Below, one piece after another: positions 6,534 to 13,892 of a stretch of DNA of 15,580 bases (the stretch's first letter is position 1; each line of letters starts with the position of its first letter). The stretch is from CAZMGV01 sp964565925 (lineage in GTDB: Bacteria > JAGRBM01 > JAHCIT01). The DNA is taken from assembly GCA_964565925.1 (NCBI GenBank), contig CAZMGV010000034.1, positions 1-15,580 of the forward strand, in the 5' to 3' direction. A program made the position numbers and the translations under genes. Below the pieces are notes generated by a model. That model had not been told where the DNA came from, ran no database searches, and saw nothing but the letters and a program-made list of their open reading frames with translations.

Positions 6534-6559
6534 GCCGTGAAACCGTCTGGGTTCACGGC
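6534..6559 (+). promoter_or_regulatory. Leader hairpin 1 upstream of czcC
   Basis: GCCGTGAA (6534-6541) and TTCACGGC (6552-6559) are perfect inverted repeats. Inner ACC/GGG pairing extends the stem to 11 bp with one mismatch around the loop GTCT. It lies 22 bp after the stop of the small secreted protein. There is no T-run directly after it, so it may be a transcript stabiliser, an operator or part of an attenuator rather than a simple terminator. Confidence 0.5.
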
Positions 6560-6576
6560 TGCTGTCTGTATGTTTT

Positions 6577-6596
6577 GCGCCGTCATGCGGCGCTTT
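6577..6596 (+). promoter_or_regulatory. Leader hairpin 2, GC-rich stem next to the czcC ribosome site
   Basis: GCGCCG (6577-6582) pairs perfectly with CGGCGC (6588-6593) around the loop TCATG, and TTT follows. The stem ends only a few bases before the GAGGTGA ribosome site at 6599-6605. It could act as a weak terminator/attenuator or govern ribosome access to czcC. Two such stems within 65 bp suggest regulated expression, but this is inference. Confidence 0.5.
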
Positions 6597-6611
6597 CAGA
6601 GGTGAATCACT

Positions 6612-7910
6612 ATGAATACAATCCTGCTGGCGATTGCCGCCGCGCTTATAACTACGCCCGTGCTGGCTGCCGAACCGGCGAGCCGGACTTCGGCTCCAGG
6701 GCTGACCATCGAAGAGGCCTGGCGGCGGACCGAAGCCGCCGATCCGGAACTGGCCGCCATGGCCTCGGAACTCCGGGTTCTGGAAGCGCGACGGGAGCAG
6801 GCAGGGCGGCTCGCCAATCCCGAACTGTCGGTCATGGCGGAGAATATCCTTGGTACCGGCACCGTGAGCGGCATGAAAGGGGCGGAAACCACCATCGCCG
6901 TCAGCCAGTCGCTCCCCATGACCCGCCGCCTCAGTCTCGCTTCCGGTTCGGTGGAAGCGGAACAGGAACGGCTGAAGGCAGAAATTCTGCTCCGTAAACG
7001 GGCGATTGCGGCGAATCTCATCGAAACCTTTGTGGAAGTCCTGGGGCACGGAGAACATGTCGAACACTCCGGGCAGACCGTACTGCTGGTGGAAAAGTTC
7101 GCGCGGGCGGCAACCGAACGAGTCCGGGCCGGTGCCGCCCCGGCCGCCGAGGAACTTCGGGCGGAAACCGTTCTACGGGACGCTCGTGTGCAGCTCCGGA
7201 AGGGCGAACTGGATCTGGAGGCGAGCCGGCACCGCCTGGCTCTTTTCTGGAGCGACGGCCAGACAGATACAGGCCTTCCGGTGGCGCCGATTTCGAAACT
7301 GCCGGATGCACTTCCCGGACTGGAACCCCTCATCGCCCGTCTGGGTACCGTCAGTGTCGACCCGATCTGGGAAAAGGAACGGGACGCGAGGGAAAAGAAA
7401 CGCGATCTGGAACGAAGCCAGGCTTTGCCTGACTTCCGGCTTGAGGCGGGATACCGGCGGCTGAACGCATCCAACGATCACGCGGCGGTTGCAGGAATAT
7501 GGATTCCAATCCCGGTATTCAACCGGAACCAGGGTGCCGTGCGGGAAGCCGGTGAACGGCTGGAAAGGATCCCCCAGGAGCAGTCGCGGATGCGAAAGCG
7601 TCTCACCGGCGATCTCATTAACGCCTATGCGAATCTACAGGTCCATCACGAGGAAGCCGTAGCGCTCAGGGATGAACTGTTGCCTAAGACCCGGGAGGCG
7701 CTTGATCTCCTGCTGGACGGATACCGCCGCGGACGCTTCGGGCTGATCGACGTCACTGATGTCGAGCGGCGGCTCTACGAGCTGCTGGAACGCTACCACG
7801 ACGCACTTGTGGGATTTCACCAGGCGGCGGCTGTGATCGAAAGCCTGACCGCCGAGCCGCTTTATCCTGAATCCATCACTTTCGTCGCCACTGGAGAAAT
7901 ACAGCCATGA
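6612..7910 (+). CDS. czcC: CzcC-type outer membrane efflux protein (TolC family)
   Basis: The 432-residue protein begins at an ATG preceded by GAGGTGA. The signal peptide is MNTILLAIAAALITTPVLAA, with cleavage likely at AA-EP. The body has the long alpha-helical hairpins of the OEP/TolC family, with heptad-like Glu/Arg/Leu runs (for example 180-215 and 340-400) and two duplicated halves. RLANPELSVMAEN (about 72-84) is the typical family segment near the start of the first half, and WIPIPVFNRNQGA (about 297-309) is its counterpart in the second. It would form the trimeric channel through the outer membrane and periplasm for the CzcB/CzcA pump. Its stop overlaps the start of czcB as ATGA, so the two are translationally coupled. 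Metal specificity is not encoded here in a readable way. Confidence 0.92.
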   Translation: MNTILLAIAAALITTPVLAAEPASRTSAPGLTIEEAWRRTEAADPELAAMASELRVLEARREQAGRLANPELSVMAENILGTGTVSGMKGAETTIAVSQSLPMTRRLSLASGSVEAEQERLKAEILLRKRAIAANLIETFVEVLGHGEHVEHSGQTVLLVEKFARAATERVRAGAAPAAEELRAETVLRDARVQLRKGELDLEASRHRLALFWSDGQTDTGLPVAPISKLPDALPGLEPLIARLGTVSVDPIWEKERDAREKKRDLERSQALPDFRLEAGYRRLNASNDHAAVAGIWIPIPVFNRNQGAVREAGERLERIPQEQSRMRKRLTGDLINAYANLQVHHEEAVALRDELLPKTREALDLLLDGYRRGRFGLIDVTDVERRLYELLERYHDALVGFHQAAAVIESLTAEPLYPESITFVATGEIQP

Positions 7911-8851
7911 AAATCCGGTCCGCTTGTCTGCTGACTTTTGTTCTGTTTTCGATCCCGGCCTGCAAAAGCCGGAAGGAGCCCCGCGATGCCGAACCTGTGA
8001 GCCAGCATGAACAGGAACACGGCGAAAACCGCACAGAACAAACTGAAATTCCTCCCGGTATCGCGGAAAAATCGGGTATCCGGACCGCCAAGGCCGGACC
8101 GGGGGAACTCCGGGAAACGGTCCGGCTGCGGGGACAGATCGTTCCGGACAGGGAGCGAGTCGCGCACATGAATCCCCGCTACGCGGGGATTGTCCGGAAA
8201 GTCCTGAAAAACATCGGAGATCCGGTCAGAAAAGACGATGTGCTGGCCGTAGTCGAGAGCAATGAAAGTCTCTCCGGCTATGAAGTCCGCAGCGGCATTT
8301 CCGGAACGGTTATCGCCCGCGACGCAGCCATCGGTGAATTCGTCCCGACCGACCGGCTGATATTCACGGTATCCGATCTGCGTGAGGTGTGGGTGGAACT
8401 GGCGGTTCCCGGCCGGGATCTGGCCAGGCTGAAACCGGGACAGGCGCTTACGGTTCAACTGCCGGGTAACTCCGCTTCCACAGATGTCCGCCTGAACTAT
8501 GTCTCTCCCACGGTGGACGAAGACACGCAGTCGGGAATCGCACGATCCACTGTTCCGAACCCGAAAGGCCAGTGGCGGCCGGGACTCTATGTGGATGCGA
8601 CTCTGACCACAGGCATTCGCAAGGTCCCGCTTGCGGTGAAGTCCGCGGCCCTCCAGTCCTTCCGTGACGGGACCGTGGTGTTCCGGAAATCCGGTGACCA
8701 TTACGAAGCCGCTCCGGTGGAAACCGGGGCGTCAGACGGGGAATGGACGGAGATCACCGGCGGGCTGGAGCCGGGCATGGAATACGTGTCCGAGGGCTCG
8801 TTTGTCCTGAAAGCCGACATTCTCAAATCCGAAGCCGAACACGACGAATAA
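7907..8851 (+). CDS. czcB: CzcB-type periplasmic adaptor lipoprotein of an RND metal exporter
   Basis: The 314-residue membrane fusion protein has a lipoprotein signal (MKIRSACLLTF..., lipobox SIPAC, Cys19) that anchors it in the inner membrane. A charged Glu/His-containing linker follows (SQHEQEHGEN), which could bind metal weakly. Then come the barrel-sandwich/lipoyl pieces: GIVRKVLKNIGDPVRKDDVL (about 104-123) and the second half SGISGTVIARDAAIGEFV (about 129-146), with only a very short segment between the two halves. Beta-barrel (VWVELAVPGRDLARLKPGQ) and membrane-proximal parts follow, ending at GGLEPGMEYVSEGSFVLKADI, the usual family C-terminus. It is shorter than many CzcB proteins (often 380-520 residues) because the alpha-hairpin between the lipoyl halves is nearly absent and no C-terminal metal domain is present. 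It links CzcA to CzcC. The czcA start follows 12 bp after its stop. Confidence 0.92.
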   Translation: MKIRSACLLTFVLFSIPACKSRKEPRDAEPVSQHEQEHGENRTEQTEIPPGIAEKSGIRTAKAGPGELRETVRLRGQIVPDRERVAHMNPRYAGIVRKVLKNIGDPVRKDDVLAVVESNESLSGYEVRSGISGTVIARDAAIGEFVPTDRLIFTVSDLREVWVELAVPGRDLARLKPGQALTVQLPGNSASTDVRLNYVSPTVDEDTQSGIARSTVPNPKGQWRPGLYVDATLTTGIRKVPLAVKSAALQSFRDGTVVFRKSGDHYEAAPVETGASDGEWTEITGGLEPGMEYVSEGSFVLKADILKSEAEHDE

Positions 8852-8863
8852 CCGGAGATTATC

Positions 8864-11800
8864 ATGCTGGAAAAACTACTTTCTGTTTCCATCGGCCGGC
8901 GGTGGCTGATCCTATTTGCAACAGCGGCCTTCGCGGCGGTCGGTGTTTATTATCTTTCGCAGCTACCTGTTGACGCTGTTCCTGACATCACCAATGTCCA
9001 GGTCCAGATCAATACGGTGGCTCCTGGCTATACGCCGGTGGAAGCCGAACAGCAGATCACGGCCGTTATCGAAAGAGCGATCTCCGGCTTGCCCCATCTG
9101 GAGCACACCTGGTCTTTATCCCGCTATGGGCTTTCCCAGGTCACCGTCGTTTTTGCTGACGGCACGAATATTTACTTTGCCCGCCAGCTTGTCGCCGAGA
9201 GGCTCCAGTCCGTGCGGCAACTGCTCCCGGGCGGATTGACGCCGGAGATGGGACCAATCGCCACGGGGCTCGGCGAAATCTTCATGTGGACGGTCGAGGC
9301 GGATGAGGCCTCACGCAAACCGGATGGTCTGCCATATACGCTTGCCGATTTGCGGACGATTCAGGACTGGATAGTAAAGCCGCAGCTGCGCATGGTCCCG
9401 GGTGTCAACGAGGTCAATTCTATCGGCGGCTACGAGAAGCAGTACCACGTCACGCCCGACCCTGACCGTCTCGCCGCATACGGTTTCAGTCTCCACGATG
9501 TCACCGAAGCGTTGGAGCGGAACAACTCCAGCGCCGGAGCGGGTTATATCGAACAAAACGGCGAGCAACGGCTCATTCGTATCCCTGGCCGCCTTGAAAC
9601 CGTGGAGGAGATTTCTGAAACAGTCATCGGGAGTCGGCGGGGAATTCCCGTTCGCGTACTAGATGTCGGGCAAATCGAATTCGGACGGGAACTCAGAACA
9701 GGAGCGGCGACTGAAAACGGCCGCGAAGTAGTCATCGGCACGGCCTTCATGCTGATCGGGGAAAATAGCCGGACGGTAGCGCGTGCGGTGGCCGGGAAAC
9801 TGCATGATATCAACAGGTCGCTTCCGCCGGGTGTCAGCGCCGTGCCGGTGTACGACCGTACCGCGCTCGTGGACCGGACCATCGCCACAGTCGAGAAAAA
9901 CCTGACCGAAGGCGCGCTTCTGGTAATCGTCATCCTGTTCCTGTTTCTCGGCAACTTCCGTGCGGCGCTCATCGCCGCCTTGGTGATTCCGCTTTCCATG
10001 CTGGCGACCGCTGCCGGCATGGTGAAAACGGGAGTCAGCGCGAACCTGATGAGTCTTGGGGCGCTCGACTTCGGCATCATCGTGGACGGAGCCGTGATTA
10101 TCGTTGAGAACTGCATCCGCAGGCTGGCCGAAGAACAGGCGCATCACGGGCGGCCGCTCGCACTCGAAGAGCGGTTGAAGATCGTCTTCGAGGCGTCAAA
10201 GGAAGTCCGCCAGGCAACCATGTTCGGCGAACTGATCATCATGATCGTTTACCTGCCTATCCTCACGCTGACTGGAATCGAAGGCAAGATGTTCACGCCG
10301 ATGGCTATCACTGTGATCATGGCTCTTGCGGGCGCAATGGCGCTTTCAGTGACTTTTGTTCCTGCGGCCATCGCCGTCTTCCTGAATGGTCCCGTCTCCG
10401 AGAAAGAAAACCGTATCGTCAGCATCGCTAGGCGAATCTATGAACCGGTGCTTGGTTGGGCAGTCTCTCACCGGAAGACCGTCCTTGTCGGCGCGTTCTC
10501 AATGATTTTTGGAAGCGTCTGGCTCGGATCCGGACTCGGCACCGAATTCGTTCCTTCTCTGGACGAAGGCGACCTTACGATCCAACCCATACGAATCCCT
10601 GGGACCGGGCTGGAGCAGTCTGTAAATATGCAGTTTCTGGTCGAGGAACAGATTCTTCGTCTACCGGAAGTCGAACGGGTGTTTTCAAAGATCGGCACCG
10701 CCGAAATCGCCACCGATCCGATGCCGCCGAACGTGGCCGATGGCTTTATCATTCTCAAACCCAGGGAACTGTGGCCTGACCCCCGTAAAGCTAAAGGTGA
10801 ACTGGTCAGTGAGATAGAGAGAGTTGCCGGAACCCTTCCTGGCAATAATTACGAATTTGCCCAGCCGATTCAGATGCGTTTCAACGAATTGATCTCCGGG
10901 GTCAGAAGCGATGTGGCGGTCAAAATATATGGCGACGATCTCGACACGCTCAGGGACCATGGCGATACGGTAGCCCGGCTGCTCAAGACCATTCCCGGAG
11001 CGGCGGATGTGAAAACAGAACAGGTATCGGGGCTGCCTTTTGTAACTGTCAGCCCGAACCGCCGCGAGCTTTCCCGGTTCGGTCTAAATATTACTGACGT
11101 ACAGGAACTTGTCCGGGCGGCAATTGGCGGCGCCGAGGCAGGTCTCATCTTTGAAGGCGACCGCCGTTTCCCGCTGGTCGTCAGGCTCCCGGAAACGATT
11201 CGCGGTGATCTGGCAGCCGTATCCCGTCTGCCAATCGCCGTTCCGGTTGCGTCCGGCGGTTCAAACCGGCGGTTCGCCGAAAGTCTCCGTAACCGGTTCG
11301 TACCGCTTTCACAGGTCGCAACCGTCGAGACGGTCCTCGGTCCCAACCAGATCAGCCGGGAGAATGGCAAGCGGCGGATCGTTGTCACCGCCAATGTCCG
11401 GGGGCGCGATCTGGGCGGTTTTGTTGAAGAAGCCCAGCAGGCCGTACGGGACCGGATCCGGTTGCCTTCCGGTTATTGGCTGGGCTGGGGCGGCCAGTTT
11501 GAAAATCTTCTCTCCGCGTCCAAAAGACTTGAGGTTGTCGTACCGCTGGCGCTCTTCCTGATATTTCTCCTGCTCTATCTGACCTTCGGCCAGGTGAAAG
11601 ACGCACTGCTTGTGTTCAGCGGCGTGCCGCTAGCTCTGACGGGCGGCGTGCTCGCCCTCTGGATGAGAAATATTCCCCTTTCGATTTCGGCGGGAGTGGG
11701 GTTCATCGCTCTTTCGGGAGTCGCCGTGCTGAACGGGCTCGTTCTGGTCACATTTATCCGCCAGCTCGAAGCCAACGGAAAAACGCTCGAACTTGCTGTC

Positions 11801-12022
11801 ACGGAAGGTGCATTATCCCGCCTGCGGCCAGTCCTGATGACCGCACTTGTTGCTTCGCTGGGGTTCGTCCCTATGGCGCTCTCCCACGGAGCGGGAGCCG
11901 AGGTCCAGCGGCCGCTCGCGACGGTTGTTATTGGCGGAATTGTCAGTTCGACGCTGCTGACGCTGGTGGTGCTGCCGGTCTTGACCCTGATTGTTGCGGG
12001 AAAGCCGCTGAAGGAACAGTAA
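8864..12022 (+). CDS. czcA: CzcA-type heavy-metal RND transporter
   Basis: The 1052-residue inner membrane proton antiporter has GGAG at 8854-8857 before its ATG. It opens with the characteristic LPVDAVPDITNVQVQINT after the first membrane helix. The proton-relay motif in the fourth membrane helix is DFGIIVDGAVIIVEN (402-416), with Asp402, Asp408 and Glu415. This D-F-G-x3-D-G-A-x4-E-N form is the signature of divalent-cation (Co/Zn/Cd, HME1-like, or Ni/Co) pumps and differs from that of copper/silver CusA proteins. Two periplasmic loops (about 35-335 and 560-870) and twelve helices in two bundles fit the family, as does the full length. The protein exports periplasmic or cytoplasmic cations through CzcB and CzcC. 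Zn/Cd/Co is my preferred substrate class; the exact ion cannot be settled. The stop lies 4 bp before the ATG of the following barrel protein. Confidence 0.94.
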   Translation: MLEKLLSVSIGRRWLILFATAAFAAVGVYYLSQLPVDAVPDITNVQVQINTVAPGYTPVEAEQQITAVIERAISGLPHLEHTWSLSRYGLSQVTVVFADGTNIYFARQLVAERLQSVRQLLPGGLTPEMGPIATGLGEIFMWTVEADEASRKPDGLPYTLADLRTIQDWIVKPQLRMVPGVNEVNSIGGYEKQYHVTPDPDRLAAYGFSLHDVTEALERNNSSAGAGYIEQNGEQRLIRIPGRLETVEEISETVIGSRRGIPVRVLDVGQIEFGRELRTGAATENGREVVIGTAFMLIGENSRTVARAVAGKLHDINRSLPPGVSAVPVYDRTALVDRTIATVEKNLTEGALLVIVILFLFLGNFRAALIAALVIPLSMLATAAGMVKTGVSANLMSLGALDFGIIVDGAVIIVENCIRRLAEEQAHHGRPLALEERLKIVFEASKEVRQATMFGELIIMIVYLPILTLTGIEGKMFTPMAITVIMALAGAMALSVTFVPAAIAVFLNGPVSEKENRIVSIARRIYEPVLGWAVSHRKTVLVGAFSMIFGSVWLGSGLGTEFVPSLDEGDLTIQPIRIPGTGLEQSVNMQFLVEEQILRLPEVERVFSKIGTAEIATDPMPPNVADGFIILKPRELWPDPRKAKGELVSEIERVAGTLPGNNYEFAQPIQMRFNELISGVRSDVAVKIYGDDLDTLRDHGDTVARLLKTIPGAADVKTEQVSGLPFVTVSPNRRELSRFGLNITDVQELVRAAIGGAEAGLIFEGDRRFPLVVRLPETIRGDLAAVSRLPIAVPVASGGSNRRFAESLRNRFVPLSQVATVETVLGPNQISRENGKRRIVVTANVRGRDLGGFVEEAQQAVRDRIRLPSGYWLGWGGQFENLLSASKRLEVVVPLALFLIFLLLYLTFGQVKDALLVFSGVPLALTGGVLALWMRNIPLSISAGVGFIALSGVAVLNGLVLVTFIRQLEANGKTLELAVTEGALSRLRPVLMTALVASLGFVPMALSHGAGAEVQRPLATVVIGGIVSSTLLTLVVLPVLTLIVAGKPLKEQ

Positions 12023-12026
12023 GATT

Positions 12027-13715
12027 ATGGCGACCCATAAGATTGGGCAAATAATCATCCTAGTCAGATTTAAGCCGAGGCCATTTTCAAAGGATATGAA
12101 AGTAAAGGTGCTGGCGTGTGCAATGGTAACCATGTCGCCGCTTTCGTCCCGGCTCAGCGCCGGGGAAGTGGTGCCTTCCGAACTCCCTGCAAAACAAACC
12201 GCGACACCGGAAAACGGTAAAGCTCAGATAATCGAAACGGAATCCGCTTCAATCTCCGGCGGATCGACGTCTGAAGGGGCCGGCCGTATTTGGGTCGACT
12301 CACGAGAGCTGTCTGACGCGGAACGACGTAATGGGCTCCGGTTTGACCGGGGTTGGTTCCTCTTCGGGCAATTGGGTGGAGGCTTCTGGCGGGGGCGGTA
12401 TCTCACCCGACAGTCGCCGGGGTCAGGCTTCGGCGGCGGGACACCGGAAGTGGATGCCGTCTATAGCGCCAATGCCGGCATCGGTCGGTTCATGACTCCA
12501 GACTGGTCAGTTGAATTCAATTTTTCAGCATCTGTCGGGATCAAAAACGCGCAAGGCAAGATCACTTCGGGAATGGCTAACCCGCCCAATTCTGGAACCC
12601 GCGTCAGCTCAAACTCCTTTTATCACATTCGTAATCGCTTTTATTTATACGATTTCGACCCCGAGCGCCGTCTCTTCGCCTTTTTCGGGGCGGGAGTAAC
12701 CCAATTCAATGACGCATACTATTTACCCGATCAACCGCGGGTTTTCGTGCCGGATGCCAAGGCAACGGTCTTCGCACCTTCTATTTCTGGTGGCGCGGGT
12801 GTCACCCTTTTTGATGCGTCCTATGCCAGGTTCTACTTCGAAGCGGGATATTATCATACCTTCAGTGTCGATCGGCTCGACTCAAACCAGATATCGACGC
12901 TGGGAATCGGATTTTCCTTCCCGCTCGACGCGCGGGTGTACTCCGAGGACGATGTTCAGACATTGTCGCCGGGACCGTCCAGCCCGGAGAAGCAGGCATT
13001 TATCCTTGAAAATGATCAGTTAGCTCCCGTAATGCCCGCCATGAACCATCCGAAAACGATTACCTCGGAGGAGCTACGTCTGATCGCATATCAGCAGGCA
13101 GCACAAGGGCCGCCGATCCCCCGGGACGCCTTGGAGCCGCCTAGCCGCAATGGTTTAGATTTCGCCGTCGACACAATGCTCCTCTCCGGCATGCTGATGG
13201 GTTTCAAGCGCGCGTTGAATGTCACATCGGCGCGTGGACTCCTGAAGGGTGGTTACCAACTGTGGCCGCACAACGTGAGCCAAGTCCCTCCCATACCCGA
13301 TGGCAACCGGTTTTATACCAATTTCGTCCTCCATCCGTACGTCGGGGCGCTGTATTATATGTACTACCGGGACCGGGGATATTCGCGAGTCGCTTCCGGG
13401 GTCGGCTCGTTCCTTGTGTCCGCCGTCCACGAATTCCTGATCGAAGCGGTGTATGAGCCGCCCTCGGGGGTCGATATTATTGCAACCCCGGGCTTTGGCG
13501 TTCCATTAGGAATATTGATGGACGAGACGTCAGTCGAGTGGGCGAGATCCGATTCGACACTAAAAAAGATAGCGGCTCATTTTATCAATCCGATGATAGG
13601 GATGCCTTTTGCCCGGTTTCGCCGCGGTCCGTACTATAATCCGGAAAATGACAAAGTATTCACCCTTCAATGGAACTGGAGATTCTCCAGCGGTGACGGG
13701 AGCATTTTCAAATAA
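12027..13715 (+). CDS. Outer-membrane beta-barrel protein with C-terminal DUF3943 domain
   Basis: The long frame begins at ATG 12027, 4 bp after czcA, with AAGGA at 12011-12015. A likely better start is ATG 12096 (residue 24), where MKVKVLACAMVTMSPLSSRLSA reads as a signal peptide. After a Ser/Glu-rich linker (about 46-100), residues 107-302 form alternating aromatic strands (GWFLFGQLGGGFWRGRY, FFGAGVTQFNDAYY, ARFYFEAGYYHTF) and end in LGIGFSFPL, an OmpA-like eight-strand barrel pattern. A Pro-rich linker follows. Residues about 376-555 then carry TNFVLHPYVGALYYMYYRDR, HEFLIEAVYEPPSG and ATPGFGVPLG, the hallmark of DUF3943. DUF3943 proteins are uncharacterised and thought to be membrane or periplasmic. 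Co-transcription with czcCBA suggests a role in metal efflux or envelope integrity, by inference. Two envelope domains in one protein is the odd feature. Confidence 0.8.
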   Translation: MATHKIGQIIILVRFKPRPFSKDMKVKVLACAMVTMSPLSSRLSAGEVVPSELPAKQTATPENGKAQIIETESASISGGSTSEGAGRIWVDSRELSDAERRNGLRFDRGWFLFGQLGGGFWRGRYLTRQSPGSGFGGGTPEVDAVYSANAGIGRFMTPDWSVEFNFSASVGIKNAQGKITSGMANPPNSGTRVSSNSFYHIRNRFYLYDFDPERRLFAFFGAGVTQFNDAYYLPDQPRVFVPDAKATVFAPSISGGAGVTLFDASYARFYFEAGYYHTFSVDRLDSNQISTLGIGFSFPLDARVYSEDDVQTLSPGPSSPEKQAFILENDQLAPVMPAMNHPKTITSEELRLIAYQQAAQGPPIPRDALEPPSRNGLDFAVDTMLLSGMLMGFKRALNVTSARGLLKGGYQLWPHNVSQVPPIPDGNRFYTNFVLHPYVGALYYMYYRDRGYSRVASGVGSFLVSAVHEFLIEAVYEPPSGVDIIATPGFGVPLGILMDETSVEWARSDSTLKKIAAHFINPMIGMPFARFRRGPYYNPENDKVFTLQWNWRFSSGDGSIFK

Positions 13716-13892
13716 AACAGGAACAGATCGAATTTCAGATTGATGGATTAGCGGAATAGTCAGCTCGACGCTGATGGTGCTCCGGTGCCGTGCACCATAT
13801 TGGGCCGTCAGGAGCAAGAAGCAGGCTGAAAATCCAGATTGCAGGCAGAGCGAATTTGAACAACCTCAATTGGAAAGCGAGAGGCTCAGAAC
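13716..13892 (+). other. Spacer before the P-type ATPase gene
   Basis: The 177-bp gap contains a decayed czcA scrap (13747-13786) but no recognisable promoter, terminator or reading frame. The ribosome site GAGG (13881-13884) belongs to the downstream ATPase. Confidence 0.5.
13747..13786 (+). pseudogene. Decayed fragment of a czcA 3' end
   Basis: ATTAGCGGAATAGTCAGCTC and the bases after it match the czcA stretch at 11930-11979. The first 27 bases agree at 24 positions and encode I-S-G-I-V-S-S-T-L against I-G-G-I-V-S-S-T-L. A 9-base gap follows, then 14 bases that agree after loss of one G. Beyond this the similarity ends. It is best read as the relic of a second czcA copy or a recombination footprint. 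The match is short, and chance cannot be fully excluded. Confidence 0.5.

Noticed and set aside
6596..7474. Long minus-strand open frame (292 codons) opposite czcC
   Set aside because: It is Ser/Arg-rich with no motif and is fully explained as the antisense shadow of a GC-rich coding gene.
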